Shown here: positions 27,057 through 36,751 of the stretch, in pieces
Layout: every line of letters begins with the position of its first letter
Numbering within the stretch: the stretch's first letter is position 1
Assembly: GCA_019245115.1 (NCBI GenBank)
Contig: JAFARZ010000029.1
Span: 1 to 39,764, forward strand
Reading direction: 5' to 3'
Length of the DNA: 39,764 nt
Source of the DNA: Streptosporangiaceae bacterium
Lineage (GTDB): Bacteria > Actinomycetota > Actinomycetes > Streptosporangiales > Streptosporangiaceae
Translations under genes and position numbers: made by a program
Notes under the pieces: model-generated
Told to the model about the DNA's origin: nothing
The model's input: the letters and a program-made list of their open reading frames with translations, nothing else
Database searches by the model: none

Positions 27057-28447
27057 GTGGAAACTTCGAGCACATACTTGCCCCGGTCGCGATCAGCGAC
27101 CGGGACAGGGTACTGGCCATCGAAGCAGCCCCGGCACAGGCGATCCGCCGAAAGCGTAGTGGCTTCAATCAGTCCGTCCAGCGACACGTAGCCCAGCGAA
27201 TCGGCGCCGATTGACGCGCAGATCTCGTCCGGCGTCAGGTGACCGGCGATCAGCTCGTCCCGGCTGGCGAAGTCGATGCCGAAAAAGCATGGGGAGATCA
27301 CCGGCGGCGACGCCACCCTGACGTGCACCTGCGTGGCGCCCGCCTCGCGCAGCATCGCCACGAGCGCGCGCTGGGTGTTACCCCGGACGATCGAGTCGTC
27401 CACCACCACGATCCGGCGGCCGGCGATCGCGTCCCGCAGCGGGTTCAGCTTGAGCTTGATGCCGCGCTGGCGGATGGTCTGGCTGGGCTGGATGAAGGTC
27501 CGCCCCACGTAGGAGTTCTTCACCAGGCCCTGGCCGAACGGGATCCCGCTGGCTTCGGCGAACCCGATCGCGGCCGGCGTGCCCGATTCCGGTACCGGGA
27601 TCACGAGATCGGCGGCGACCGGATGCTCGGCGGCGAGCCGCCTGCCGACCTCGACCCTGGTGGCGTGCACGCCGCGGCCGGAGATCGTGGTGTCCGGGCG
27701 GGCCAGGTAGACATGCTCGAACAGGCAGCCCTTCGGCCGTGGCTCCACGATCGTCCTTGACCTGACCCCGCCCTCGTCGATGCAGATCAGTTCGCCCGGC
27801 GCGACCTCGCGGACGAACGACGCTCCCACGATGTCCAGCGCCGCGGTCTCGCTGGCTACCACCCAGCCGTGTTCGAGCTGTCCCAGGACAAGCGGGCGGA
27901 AGCCGTAGGGGTCGCGCGCGGCGTACAGGGCGTGCTCGTCCATGAACACGAGCGAATAGGCGCCGCGGGCGAGCGGCAGGACAGCCGCCGCGGTGTTCTC
28001 GACCCCGCCGGGCACCCCCGGCAACTGGCTGACGAACAGCGCGGTGAGCACGTCGGTATCGGACGTGGCGGGCACCCCCGCCACACCCGGCTGCGCCTCC
28101 AGCAGGTCGGCCAGTTCCCGGGTGTTGATCAGGTTCCCGTTGTGGCCGAGCGCCAGGCTGGCGTCCGGGGTTGACCGGAAGGTCGGCTGGGCGTTGGCCC
28201 AGACCGAGGCGCCCGTGGTCGAGTACCGGCAGTGTCCGACCGCGATGTGCCCGCGCAGCGCGGTCAGCGCCGGCTCATCGAAGACCTGGGCCACCAGGCC
28301 CATCTCCTTGTGCACGACAATCCGGTGGCCGTCGCTGACCGCTATGCCTGCCGATTCCTGGCCCCGGTGCTGCAGCGCGTACAGGCCGAAATAGGTGAGC
28401 TTCGCGACGTCTTCCGCTGGCGCCCAGACGCCGAACACCCCGCACAC
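27047..28447 (-). CDS. purF: Amidophosphoribosyltransferase
   Basis: A 466-residue protein catalysing the first committed step of purine synthesis: PRPP and glutamine to phosphoribosylamine. The start is a GTG placed directly before the nucleophile Cys2 (CGVFGVWAP), so removal of Met exposes it. Glutaminase motifs HRGQESAGIAV and GHCRYST follow; the PRPP loop is VVVDDSIVRGNT. Similarity begins at this Cys, and the frame upstream belongs to the neighbour. It lies 32 bp after the sterol carrier gene, the last gene of the pur operon. purM, which I expect beside purF in Streptomyces, is absent here. Confidence 0.94.
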   Translation of the reverse strand: MCGVFGVWAPAEDVAKLTYFGLYALQHRGQESAGIAVSDGHRIVVHKEMGLVAQVFDEPALTALRGHIAVGHCRYSTTGASVWANAQPTFRSTPDASLALGHNGNLINTRELADLLEAQPGVAGVPATSDTDVLTALFVSQLPGVPGGVENTAAAVLPLARGAYSLVFMDEHALYAARDPYGFRPLVLGQLEHGWVVASETAALDIVGASFVREVAPGELICIDEGGVRSRTIVEPRPKGCLFEHVYLARPDTTISGRGVHATRVEVGRRLAAEHPVAADLVIPVPESGTPAAIGFAEASGIPFGQGLVKNSYVGRTFIQPSQTIRQRGIKLKLNPLRDAIAGRRIVVVDDSIVRGNTQRALVAMLREAGATQVHVRVASPPVISPCFFGIDFASRDELIAGHLTPDEICASIGADSLGYVSLDGLIEATTLSADRLCRGCFDGQYPVPVADRDRGKYVLEVSTQP

Positions 28448-28479
28448 GCCAGCAAGTGTAGCCAACGCGCCGCGGGTAA

Positions 28480-28848
28480 CTAGCCAATGAGCGGCAGGTA
28501 AGCGGCCAGGTCGGCGCGCGGCCCGCTGGCCGCGACCGCGGCCGAGGCGACGGCTTCGGCCCAGCCGAGGCGCCCGGCGGCCAGTTTTATCCAGGTCACC
28601 GGGTCGGTCTCGATGACGTTGGGCGGCGTGCCGCGGGTATGCCTCGGCCCGGGCAGACACTGGACAGCGGCCACGGGCGGGACCCGGACCTCCACCGCGT
28701 GTCCTGGATGCCGCGTGGCCAGAAGCTGAAGCAGGTACCGCACCGCGGTGCGCAGGGCCTCGGCGTCGGGCGTCTCGCCGCTCTCGAGCGTGCGCAGCAC
28801 ACTCGCGATGCTCGTCCGACCGCGCGGATCCGGCCGTCGCGGCGGCAT
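28480..28848 (-). CDS. Sterol carrier family protein of the pur operon
   Basis: A 122-residue protein. The conserved core is [20 protein letters not shown], then [20 protein letters not shown] and [21 protein letters not shown], the pattern of small actinobacterial SCP2-like proteins found between purL and purF. Its role is unknown, perhaps lipid or hydrophobic ligand binding. The ATG at 28848 lies where purL would normally stop. Confidence 0.8.
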   Translation of the reverse strand: MPPRRPDPRGRTSIASVLRTLESGETPDAEALRTAVRYLLQLLATRHPGHAVEVRVPPVAAVQCLPGPRHTRGTPPNVIETDPVTWIKLAAGRLGWAEAVASAAVAASGPRADLAAYLPLIG

Positions 28849-31058
28849 AATCCGAACAGCGCCGGCAGCGTACCTTCATACGCCGCCGTCAGCTCAGCAA
28901 GCGGCACCTCGAAGCAGCCGTCCACGGTCAGGCTGTCGCCCCCGGCGCGCCCGATTTCCTGACCGGGAACGCCGCAGGCCCCCGCAAGGGCGATGAACTC
29001 GTCGGCCCGCTCCGGGCGCAGCGCGACCACCGCCCGCGCAGGCGACTCGCTGAACAGCCAGGTGAACGGGTCGCCGGGGAACTCGACCCGGCAACCGACC
29101 TCTCCCCGCAGGCACGATTCGGCCAGCGCCACGGCCAGCCCGCCATCCGACACATCGTGCGCCGCGGCCAGCAGGCCATCCGCGCATGCCCGCGCCAGCA
29201 GCCCGGCGAGCCGGCTTTCCGCGGCCAGGTCCGGCTCGGGCGGGCGCCCGCCCAGATGACCGTGGATAATGTGCGCCCACGCCGATCCGCCGAAATCCGG
29301 CCGGGTTTCCCCCAACACGATCAGCGAGGTCCCCGGCACGAAGGCCATGCCGAGCCGCCGCCGCACGTCGTCGTGCACACCGAGCACCCCGATGACCGGT
29401 GTCGGGTGAATGGCCGTGGTCCCCGTCTGGTTGTAAAAGCTCACGTTCCCGCCGGTGACCGGCAATCCGAGGGCCGCGCACCCGTCCGCCAGCCCGCGTA
29501 CCGCCTCGGCGAACTGCCACATGACCGCCGGATCCTCGGGCGAGCCGAAATTCAGGCAGTTGGTGACCGCTAGCGGCCTAGCGCCGGTAGCCGCTATGTT
29601 CCGGAAGCCTTCCGACAGAACGAGCTGTGTGCCACGGTATGGGTCAAGTTTGCAGTATCTTCCGTTGCCATCGGTAGCCAGCGCGATGCCCAGACCGGTG
29701 GTTTCGTCCACCCGGAGCAGGCCGCCATCTTCGGGCATGGCCAGTACCGTGTCGCCGCGCACGTAGCGGTCGTACTGATCGGTGACCCAGGCCGGGGAAG
29801 AAATGCCGGGCGCGGCGAGCATCCTGAGCAGCGTCGCGCGCAGTTCCGCACCGTCCGCGGGCCGTGGCAGGGGCTCCGGTCCGTCGGCGGCCAGTGCGTC
29901 CTGATCGGCCGGCCGCTCCGCGGGCCGCCGGTAGACCGGCCCCTCATCGGCGGCCGAGGCCGGCGGGATGTCCACCACCGTCTCGCCGTGCCAGGTCATG
30001 GTCAGCCGGTCGCCGTCGGTGACCTCGCCGATCACCGCCACCTGGATGTCCCACTTGGCGCACAGCGCCAGGAACCGCTCCACGTTCCGCGGCTCGACGA
30101 CCGCCATCATGCGTTCCTGCGACTCGCTCATCAAGATCTCGGGCGGGCCGAGTGCGGGATCGCGCAGCGGGACCTTGTCCAGCCACACCCGCATCCCCCC
30201 GGTCCCCGCCGCGGAAAGCTCCGTGGTCGCGCAGGCCACCCCGGCCGCGCCCAGGTCCTGGATGCCCACCACCAGCCCGGCCGCGAAAGCTTCCAGGCAG
30301 CACTCCACCAGCAGCTTCTCCAGGAACGGGTCGCCGACCTGGACGCTGGGCCTCTTCGCGCCCTCACCCGAGGCAGAGAAGGAGGCGCTGGCCAGCACCG
30401 AGGCGCCGCCGATGCCGTCGGGGCCGGTACGGGAGCCGAACAGGATCACCTTGTTGCCGGGCCCGGTGGCCGCCGCGACCTGCAGGTCGCCGTGTCGCAT
30501 CACGCCCACGCACAGCGCGTTGACCAGCGGGTTACCCACGTAGCAGGGGTCGAAGTCCAGCTCGCCGCCGATGTTGGGCAACCCCAGGCAGTTGCCGTAG
30601 AAGGAGATCCCGCCCACCACGCCGGGCAGCACCCGGGCGGTGTCGTGGGCGTCGGCGGCTCCGAACCGCAGCGCGTCCATCACCGCCACCGGGCGCGCCC
30701 CCATGGCCAGGATGTCCCGGACGATGCCGCCGACACCGGTGGCCGCTCCCTGGTGCGGCTCGACGTACGACGGATGGTTGTGCGACTCGATCTTGAACGT
30801 GACCGCGTAGCCCTGGCCGATGTCAACGACCCCGGCGTTGTGCCCGATGCCGGCCAGCAGCGCCGCGGACTGCGACACCGATGGCGCGAGCTGCCGCAGG
30901 TAAACCTTGGAAGACTTGTAAGAGCAGTGCTCGCTCCACATGACCGAGTACAGGGCCAGCTCCGCGTCCGTGGGACGACGGCCGAGCGTGGCGACGATCT
31001 TCGCGTACTCGTCATCGGTCAGCCCCAGCGCGGCATACGGCTGGACGGTGGTAGTCAT
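28596..31058 (-). CDS. purL: FGAM synthase large subunit, with out-of-frame C-terminal extension
   Basis: The small-type PurL of the PurSQL complex; it converts FGAR to FGAM with ATP. Signatures are [42 protein letters not shown] and [14 protein letters not shown]. Similarity ends at EGTLPALFG (about residue 736), as in relatives. In place of a stop the frame reads TTA at 28850-28848 and runs 83 more codons through the sterol carrier gene in another frame, giving 820 residues. The ATG overlaps the purQ stop by 4 nt. Confidence 0.9.
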   Translation of the reverse strand: MTTTVQPYAALGLTDDEYAKIVATLGRRPTDAELALYSVMWSEHCSYKSSKVYLRQLAPSVSQSAALLAGIGHNAGVVDIGQGYAVTFKIESHNHPSYVEPHQGAATGVGGIVRDILAMGARPVAVMDALRFGAADAHDTARVLPGVVGGISFYGNCLGLPNIGGELDFDPCYVGNPLVNALCVGVMRHGDLQVAAATGPGNKVILFGSRTGPDGIGGASVLASASFSASGEGAKRPSVQVGDPFLEKLLVECCLEAFAAGLVVGIQDLGAAGVACATTELSAAGTGGMRVWLDKVPLRDPALGPPEILMSESQERMMAVVEPRNVERFLALCAKWDIQVAVIGEVTDGDRLTMTWHGETVVDIPPASAADEGPVYRRPAERPADQDALAADGPEPLPRPADGAELRATLLRMLAAPGISSPAWVTDQYDRYVRGDTVLAMPEDGGLLRVDETTGLGIALATDGNGRYCKLDPYRGTQLVLSEGFRNIAATGARPLAVTNCLNFGSPEDPAVMWQFAEAVRGLADGCAALGLPVTGGNVSFYNQTGTTAIHPTPVIGVLGVHDDVRRRLGMAFVPGTSLIVLGETRPDFGGSAWAHIIHGHLGGRPPEPDLAAESRLAGLLARACADGLLAAAHDVSDGGLAVALAESCLRGEVGCRVEFPGDPFTWLFSESPARAVVALRPERADEFIALAGACGVPGQEIGRAGGDSLTVDGCFEVPLAELTAAYEGTLPALFGLCRRDGRIRAVGRASRVCCARSRAARRPTPRPCAPRCGTCFSFWPRGIQDTRWRSGSRPWPLSSVCPGRGIPAARRPTSSRPTR

Positions 31059-31723
31059 ACCGCGACTCCGGCCAGGACGGACGTGAAGAAGCCCAGGCCG
31101 TCGGCGGACGGACCGGTGAGCGGGTCGACGGCGTGCTCCGGGTGCGGCATCAGGCCGACCACGTTGCCGTCGGCGTTGCATATACCCGCGATGGAGGAGG
31201 CCGATCCGTTGGGGTTGCCGTCGGTGTACCGGATCACCACACGGCGTTGCGCCTCGAGGTCGGTGAGGACATCGGGAGCGGCCGTGAACGCGCCCTCGCC
31301 GCTCTTCAGCGGCACCACGATCCGCTGACCGGCTGAATACGAGCCCGTCCACGCGGTCGCGGCGTTCTCCACCCTCAGTCGCAGGTCCCTCGTGACGAAG
31401 CGGAGCCCGGCGTTCCTGGTCAGCGCTCCGGGCAGCAGGTGGGCCTCGCACAGGATCTGGAACCCGTTGCAGATACCGAGGACCGGCAGGCCCCGGCGTG
31501 CGGCCGGGACGAGCTCGCCCATCACCGGGGCGAACCGGGCGATGGCGCCGCAGCGCAGGTAGTCCCCATAGGAGAAGCCACCGGGCAGGACCACCGCGTC
31601 GACGCCGCGCAGGTCGCGATCGGCATGCCATAGCGAGACCGGCTCGGCCCCGGCCAGCCGGACGGCCCGCGCCGCGTCGCGGTCGTCCAGCGATCCAGGA
31701 AAGGTGATAACCCCAATACGCAC
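31055..31723 (-). CDS. purQ: FGAM synthase glutaminase subunit
   Basis: A 222-residue class I glutamine amidotransferase. Nucleophile Cys85 in LGICNGFQ; oxyanion region [14 protein letters not shown]; catalytic His/Glu in MPHPEHA. It delivers ammonia to PurL. It lies 10 bp after purS and overlaps purL by ATGA. Confidence 0.95.
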   Translation of the reverse strand: MRIGVITFPGSLDDRDAARAVRLAGAEPVSLWHADRDLRGVDAVVLPGGFSYGDYLRCGAIARFAPVMGELVPAARRGLPVLGICNGFQILCEAHLLPGALTRNAGLRFVTRDLRLRVENAATAWTGSYSAGQRIVVPLKSGEGAFTAAPDVLTDLEAQRRVVIRYTDGNPNGSASSIAGICNADGNVVGLMPHPEHAVDPLTGPSADGLGFFTSVLAGVAV

Positions 31724-31733
31724 TTACGAAAGG

Positions 31734-31982
31734 TTAGCCGGCCACCGGATGTACAGCGGCTTCCTCGATCACCGGGTTGGCCAGCAGTTCCTGGGCCAGC
31801 GCCTGGACCGCGGCCAGGGCCGCGTCGTCGGCCGGGCCGTCGATCTCGATGTCGAACCGCTTACCCTGCCGGACCGCCAGTACCTGGCCGAACCCGAGGC
31901 GGTGGGAGGCGCTCAGGATCGCCTCACCTTGGGGGTCATGGATCTCCGGCTTGAGCATCACTTCGACGATCATTCGGGTCAC
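31734..31982 (-). CDS. purS: FGAM synthase subunit PurS
   Basis: An 82-residue protein (VEVMLKPEIHDPQGEAI, then VRQGKRFDIEIDG) that bridges PurQ and PurL. GTG start at 31982 with GGGAGG six bases before it. It is the first gene of the pur operon. Confidence 0.93.
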   Translation of the reverse strand: MTRMIVEVMLKPEIHDPQGEAILSASHRLGFGQVLAVRQGKRFDIEIDGPADDAALAAVQALAQELLANPVIEEAAVHPVAG

Positions 31983-32085
31983 GTATCCTCCCGGTCATAC
32001 AGGGCATATATCGTCAGGTGAAAAGCGTCCGTCTGGCTGGCTACGGCGATCCTGGAGGCCAGCTGAGGAAAGGAGCTGCCCGACC
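31983..32085. promoter_or_regulatory. Divergent promoter region, pur operon and 2-oxo acid dehydrogenase operon
   Basis: 103 bp separate purS (minus) from the E1 alpha gene (plus), so both promoters must lie here. CATATAT near 32006 is the only AT-rich -10-like element. AAGGAG lies at the right, before the ATG at 32086. Confidence 0.5.
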
Positions 32086-33183
32086 ATGGACACTGGTACC
32101 GCAGCTGCACCGCCCGAGCTTATCCAGCTCCTCACTCCCGAAGGTGAGCGCACCGACCACCCGGACTACCCGCTCGAGCTCAGCACCGAAGACATCAAGG
32201 ATCTGTACCGGGATCTGGTGCTCGTCCGCCGGATCGACACCGAGGCCATCGCCCTTCAGCGGCAGGGTGAGCTGGGTATCTGGGCCTCCCTACTCGGCCA
32301 GGAGGCCGCCCAGATCGGCTCCGGCCGCGCGCTGGGGCCCAACGACATGGCCTTTCCCACCTATCGTGAGCACGGCGTGGCGTGGTGCCGCGGCATCGAC
32401 CCGGTTCAGCTTCTCGAGCTGTACCGTGGCGTCAGCCATGGCGGATGGAATCCCAAGGATCATAGGTTCCACCTGTACACGATCGTGATCGGCTCGCAGA
32501 CTCTGCACGCCACCGGGTATGCGATGGGCATCCAGCGGGACGGCACCGAAGAAGCCGTGATCGTCTACTTCGGCGACGGCGCCACCAGCCAGGGGGACGT
32601 CAACGAGGCCTTCGTCTGGGCCTCGGTGTTCAACACGCCGACGGTGTTCTTCTGCCAGAACAACCAGTGGGCGATCTCCGAGCCGCTCGAGCGGCAGAGC
32701 CGCATACCGCTGTACCAGCGGGCGCTGGGCTTCGGGTTCCCCGGCATCCGGGTGGACGGCAACGACGTGCTCGCCTGCTACGCGGTGACGAAGAAAGCAA
32801 TGCGGGCCGCCCGCGAGGGGCAGGGCCCGACGTTGATCGAGGCGTTCACCTACCGGATGGGCGCGCACACCACCACCGACGATCCCACCAGATACCGGCT
32901 GGCCAGCGACCTCGAGGCATGGAAGCTCAAAGACCCGATCGAGCGGGTCAGATCGTATCTGGTCCGTAACGGCCAGGTTGCCGCCGACTTCTTCGCCGCC
33001 ATCGACGAAGAGGCGGCCAAAGTGGGCGCCAGCTTCCGCGAGGCCTGCCGCACCATGCCGGATCCACCCCCGCTGGCCATCTTCGATCACGTGTACACCG
33101 AGGAAACTCCCATCATCAGGGAAGAACGCGACCAGTTCGCCGCCTATCTAGACTCCTTCGTCGACGAGGAGGCGACCCGATGA
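32086..33183 (+). CDS. bkdA: Branched-chain 2-oxo acid (or pyruvate) dehydrogenase E1 alpha
   Basis: A 365-residue thiamine-diphosphate subunit. The TPP motif starts GDGATSQGDVNEAF and ends in QNNQWAI; FPTYREHGVAWCRGID and TYRMGAHTTTDDPTRY are typical of the E1 alpha family. It decarboxylates 2-oxo acids and passes the acyl group to E2. The ATG at 32086 follows AAGGAG. Stop overlaps the E1 beta start by ATGA. Nearby vdh favours branched-chain substrates; pyruvate cannot be excluded by sequence alone. Confidence 0.9.
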   Translation: MDTGTAAAPPELIQLLTPEGERTDHPDYPLELSTEDIKDLYRDLVLVRRIDTEAIALQRQGELGIWASLLGQEAAQIGSGRALGPNDMAFPTYREHGVAWCRGIDPVQLLELYRGVSHGGWNPKDHRFHLYTIVIGSQTLHATGYAMGIQRDGTEEAVIVYFGDGATSQGDVNEAFVWASVFNTPTVFFCQNNQWAISEPLERQSRIPLYQRALGFGFPGIRVDGNDVLACYAVTKKAMRAAREGQGPTLIEAFTYRMGAHTTTDDPTRYRLASDLEAWKLKDPIERVRSYLVRNGQVAADFFAAIDEEAAKVGASFREACRTMPDPPPLAIFDHVYTEETPIIREERDQFAAYLDSFVDEEATR

Positions 33184-34172
33184 GCGACACGGCCAAGATG
33201 ACCCTGTCCAGGGCACTCAACGCGGGGCTGCGCAAGGCGCTGGAGAACGATCCCAAGGTGCTGATCATGGGCGAGGACGTCGGCAAGCTCGGCGGCGTCT
33301 TCCGGGTCACCGACGGATTGCAGAAGGACTTCGGTGAGCACCGGGTGGTGGACACGCCGCTGGCCGAGTCGGGAATCGTCGGCACGGCGATCGGGCTCGC
33401 GCTGCGCGGCTACCGGCCGGTCTGCGAGATCCAGTTCGACGGATTCGTCTACCCGGCGTTCGACCAGATCGTCAGCCAGCTGGCCAAGATGCGGTACCGG
33501 TCGCGCGGCAAGCTCAGCCTCCCGGTGACGATCCGTATCCCGTGCGGCGGCGGCATAGGCGCGGTCGAACATCACAGCGAGTCGCCTGAGGTGCTGTTCG
33601 CGCACACCGCGGGCCTCCGGGTGGTGGCCTGCGCCGGGGCCGCGGACGCGTTCGCCATGATCCAGCAGTCGATAAGCTGCGACGACCCGGTGATCTTCTT
33701 CGAGCCGAAGCGGAGGTACTGGGACAAGGGCGACGTGGACGTCGCGGATGGCCTGGCCAGCGCGCTGCCGCTGGACCGGGCCAAGGTCGCCCTGGAAGGC
33801 TCCGATGTGACGCTGCTCAGCTACGGTCCGCTGGTCCGCACGTCCATCGAAGCGGCGATGGCCGCGAAGGAAGATGGCCGCAGCGTCGAGGTCCTCGACC
33901 TGCGGTCGCTGTCCCCGCTGGACATGGAAACGATCACCGCCTCGGTCCGCAAGACCGGCCGGTGCGTGGTCGCGCACGAAGCGCCGGCCTACGCGGGGAT
34001 GGGCGCCGAAATCGCCGCCCGTGTCACCGAGCAGTGCTTCTACAACCTGGAGGCGCCGGTACTGCGGGTCGGCGGATTCGCCACCCCCTACCCGCCGTCC
34101 CGCCTCGAGGACCACTATCTGCCAGACCTGGACCGGATCCTGGATGCCGTCGACCGGACGTTCGGGTGGTGA
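33180..34172 (+). CDS. bkdB: 2-oxo acid dehydrogenase E1 beta
   Basis: A 330-residue partner of E1 alpha: MGEDVGKLGGVFRVTDGLQ, DTPLAESGIVGTAIGLALRG, EIQFDGFVYPAFDQIVSQ and GGGIGAVEHHSESPE are E1 beta signatures; the last region lines the active site. It forms an alpha2-beta2 heterotetramer. It sits 4 nt before the E2 gene. Confidence 0.92.
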   Translation: MSDTAKMTLSRALNAGLRKALENDPKVLIMGEDVGKLGGVFRVTDGLQKDFGEHRVVDTPLAESGIVGTAIGLALRGYRPVCEIQFDGFVYPAFDQIVSQLAKMRYRSRGKLSLPVTIRIPCGGGIGAVEHHSESPEVLFAHTAGLRVVACAGAADAFAMIQQSISCDDPVIFFEPKRRYWDKGDVDVADGLASALPLDRAKVALEGSDVTLLSYGPLVRTSIEAAMAAKEDGRSVEVLDLRSLSPLDMETITASVRKTGRCVVAHEAPAYAGMGAEIAARVTEQCFYNLEAPVLRVGGFATPYPPSRLEDHYLPDLDRILDAVDRTFGW

Positions 34173-34176
34173 GCTT

Positions 34177-35862
34177 ATGAACGCAGTCAAGGAGTTCCGT
34201 CTGCCCGACGTCGGCGAGGGCCTGACCGAGGCGGACATCGTGGCGTGGCACGTCAAGCCGGGTGACACCGTCAAAGACGGCCAGGTCATCGTCGAAATCG
34301 AGACGGCCAAGGCGGTCGTCGAGCTGCCTTCGCCGTTTTCCGGGACGGTAGCCAGCCTGCTGGTGGACGAGGGGCAGACGGTCGACGTTGGCGCCCCGAT
34401 CATCACCGTGGACACGTCCGGCAGTGCGTCGCCACCCCCCGCGCAGCCGACGCCGGCGGAGCCCACCGCGCAACCCACCGCGCAACCCGCCGCGGAGGCA
34501 GGCGAGGAGCCAGCTGCGGAGGCCACTAAGGGCCGTCAGGCGGTCCTGGTCGGATACGGCGTAAAGCAAGGCGCCACCACCCGCCGCACCCGCAAACCAC
34601 CCCAAAATCCGCCAAATCATGAAATGTCGGATTTGTCCAATGGGCTGACCGGCGCGGCGGGGCGTCCCGGGGGGAGAGAAGCCGCCGGAGCAGCGGAGGA
34701 GACGGGTCGTGGCGCGGCAGCAGCTGCCGGTACGGCAGAGGGTACGGATCGAGGCGCGGCGGAAGGCGCCAAGGCACCAGGAGCAACTGATCGCGGCGCG
34801 GCGACCCCGGGCGGCCCGACGGCCAGCACGGGAGCCAGCCACCAGATAACGGGGGGTCCCGCGGCGAGCGAAGCGAGCTTCGCGGATCACCCGGCCGCGG
34901 AGGCCTTCTGGGCCTCCCGGCCGGGCGATACCGCAACGGAAGCGTCGCAGGCCGGGGGGTCCGGGGGGTTGGTTTCCACCCCCCGGGAAATCACAGCCAA
35001 GCCGCCGGTGCGCAAGATGGCCAAGGACCTGGGCATCAGCCTGGCCCAGCTGACCGGTACCGGCCCCGCCGGGTCCATCACCCGTGAGGACGTGCAGCGC
35101 GCGGCGGGTGAAACCACCGCCCGTTCGTCGGAAGCTGGACTTTCCCGGCGCGACGGGAAAGCGGCGGACGAACGGATCCCCGTGCGGGGCGTCCAGAAGC
35201 ACATGGCGGCCGCCATGGTGTCCAGCGCGTTCACCGCCCCGCACGTCACGGAGTTCCTGACGGTCGACGTCACCGAGACCATGGCGGCAGTGCGGCGCGT
35301 CCGCGAGCTGGCCGAGTTCGAGGGCGTGCGGGTGTCGCCACTGCTGTTCGTGGCCCGGGCGCTGCTTACCGCGGTGGCCAGGCACCCCATGATCAATTCG
35401 AGCTGGCACGCCGACACGCAGGAAATCCTGGTAAAACACCAGGTCAACCTCGGTATCGCGGTCGCCGCCGAGCGCGGGCTCATCGTGCCGAACATCAAGG
35501 ACGCGGGGGCGCTGACGCTGCCGGCGCTGGCCCGCGCCCTGCACGAACTGACCGAAACAGCCCGGGCAGGCAAGGCGACCCCCGCCGATCTGGCCGGCGG
35601 CAGCATCACGATCACCAACGTGGGCGTGTTCGGAGTCGACGCGGGAACGCCGATCCTCACTCCCGGTGAGGCGGCGATCCTCGCCTTCGGACAGGTCAAA
35701 GACACGCCATGGGTGGTGGACGGGCAGCTCGCGGTGCGCAAGGCCTGCACCTTGTCTTTGTCTTTCGATCACCGCATCATCGATGGAGAGCTCGGTTCGG
35801 CCGCGCTCCGAGACGTAGGCTCGATGCTCGAGGACCCAGTCAGGATGCTTGCCTGGAGCTGA
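34177..35862 (+). CDS. bkdC: 2-oxo acid dehydrogenase E2 acyltransferase with repeat-expanded linker
   Basis: 561 residues, longer than the 420-480 typical of a one-lipoyl E2. The lipoyl domain is 1-85 (lipoylated Lys in ETAKAVVE). The linker of about 85-270 is Ala/Gly/Thr-rich and contains a 42-residue segment coded by the palindromic repeat 34860-34984. The E3-binding domain follows (VRKMAKDLGISLAQLTGTGP), then the catalytic domain ending in SFDHRIIDGE (His and Asp of DHRxxDG). It transfers the acyl group from lipoyl to CoA. Confidence 0.92.
   Translation: MNAVKEFRLPDVGEGLTEADIVAWHVKPGDTVKDGQVIVEIETAKAVVELPSPFSGTVASLLVDEGQTVDVGAPIITVDTSGSASPPPAQPTPAEPTAQPTAQPAAEAGEEPAAEATKGRQAVLVGYGVKQGATTRRTRKPPQNPPNHEMSDLSNGLTGAAGRPGGREAAGAAEETGRGAAAAAGTAEGTDRGAAEGAKAPGATDRGAATPGGPTASTGASHQITGGPAASEASFADHPAAEAFWASRPGDTATEASQAGGSGGLVSTPREITAKPPVRKMAKDLGISLAQLTGTGPAGSITREDVQRAAGETTARSSEAGLSRRDGKAADERIPVRGVQKHMAAAMVSSAFTAPHVTEFLTVDVTETMAAVRRVRELAEFEGVRVSPLLFVARALLTAVARHPMINSSWHADTQEILVKHQVNLGIAVAAERGLIVPNIKDAGALTLPALARALHELTETARAGKATPADLAGGSITITNVGVFGVDAGTPILTPGEAAILAFGQVKDTPWVVDGQLAVRKACTLSLSFDHRIIDGELGSAALRDVGSMLEDPVRMLAWS
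34860..34984 (+). repeat. Dispersed palindromic repeat, copy A, inside the E2 gene
   Basis: About 125 bp that recur inverted at 36743-36868 with only some six differences. It contains GCGAGCGAAGCGAGC and a strong hairpin (CCGGCCGCGGAGGCC with GGGCCTCCCGGCCGG). It keeps the E2 frame open and encodes SEASFADHPAAEAFWASRPG and flanks in the linker. Confidence 0.9.
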
Positions 35863-35883
35863 TCGCCGGGAGGAGGCTCACCT

Positions 35884-36519
35884 GTGTCGCTCGCAAGAGT
35901 GCGAGACGCACTGATGGCAATGGTGGGCCTCCTAGTGTTGTTGTGGACCATCCAGGCGGCCAACTGGGCGGATGACTACCGGCTCAACATGCTGGGCATC
36001 CAGCCGCACAACTTCGCGCACCTGGCAGGCATCTTCGCCGCGCCGTTCCTGCACGTGTCCTGGCAGCACATCGAGAGCAACACAGTGCCGCTTTTCGTCC
36101 TCGGATTCCTCGCGGCCTACCGCGACGTGATCAAGTTCCTCAGCGTCACGCTCATCGTCATCGTGGCCAGCGGCCTCACCGTCTGGCTGTTCCAGAGCGG
36201 CGATTCGGTGACAGTGGGGGCGAGCGGCCTGGTGTTCGGTTATTTCGGCTACGTCCTGGCCCGCGGGCTGTTCGACCGGAACTGGACAGACATCGTGATC
36301 GCCGCGGGAGCCGGGATCATGTACTCCTACATCCTGTCCGTCGCGATCCCGGGCACGCCGGGAATCAGCTGGCTCGATCACGCCGGCGGGCTGGCCGGCG
36401 GGGTACTCGCCGGATGGCTGCTCCGGACCCGCCGACCGGTAGGGTCATCGCATGATCAGGCATACGGTGCTATTCCGGTGGACACCCGAAGCCACGCCGG
36501 AACAAAAGCAGCTGGTTGA
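35884..36519 (+). CDS. Rhomboid family intramembrane serine protease
   Basis: A 211-residue membrane protein with about six helices. HVSWQHIESN (57-66) is the rhomboid HxxxNxx helix; catalytic Ser114 sits in GASGLVFGY and His166 in DHAGG. It cleaves transmembrane substrates in the bilayer; the target is unknown. GTG start at 35884 after GGGAGGAGG. The last 22 codons overlap the next gene's frame. Confidence 0.87.
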   Translation: MSLARVRDALMAMVGLLVLLWTIQAANWADDYRLNMLGIQPHNFAHLAGIFAAPFLHVSWQHIESNTVPLFVLGFLAAYRDVIKFLSVTLIVIVASGLTVWLFQSGDSVTVGASGLVFGYFGYVLARGLFDRNWTDIVIAAGAGIMYSYILSVAIPGTPGISWLDHAGGLAGGVLAGWLLRTRRPVGSSHDQAYGAIPVDTRSHAGTKAAG

Positions 36520-36751
36520 GACGTCGCTCGCGCGGCTGCCGTCGCTGGTACCGGCGTTGCGTGAGTTCGTCTTCGGATCTGACCTGGCGGTTAACGAGGG
36601 CAACTTCGACTTCGCCGTGTCCGCGTCGTTCGACGATCTCGACGGGTACCTGGATTACCGGGACAACCCCGACCACCGCGCCATGGTCCGGGACCACATC
36701 CTCCCCATCGCCGCGCAGCGCGCCGCCGTGCAGTTTTTTTCTGGGGGGTAG
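36452..36751 (+). CDS. Dabb (stress-responsive alpha/beta barrel) family protein
   Basis: A 99-residue protein beginning MIRHTVLFRWTPEATPEQ, the typical Dabb N terminus, with VFGSDLAVNEGNFDFAVSAS and YRDNPDHRAMVRDHI. It is a dimeric barrel protein of unknown role here. The ATG overlaps the rhomboid gene by 68 nt, fixed by the conserved start. The last residues (SGG) and the stop lie in repeat copy B. Confidence 0.85.
   Translation: MIRHTVLFRWTPEATPEQKQLVETSLARLPSLVPALREFVFGSDLAVNEGNFDFAVSASFDDLDGYLDYRDNPDHRAMVRDHILPIAAQRAAVQFFSGG

Noticed and set aside
34600..34990. E2 linker as a frameshift or pseudogene
   Set aside because: The frame stays open and the E3-binding and catalytic domains follow intact, so it is an expanded linker.
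33144..35772. Minus-strand frames of 460 and 582 codons
   Set aside because: Shadows of the E1 beta and E2 genes; no ribosome site or family motif.
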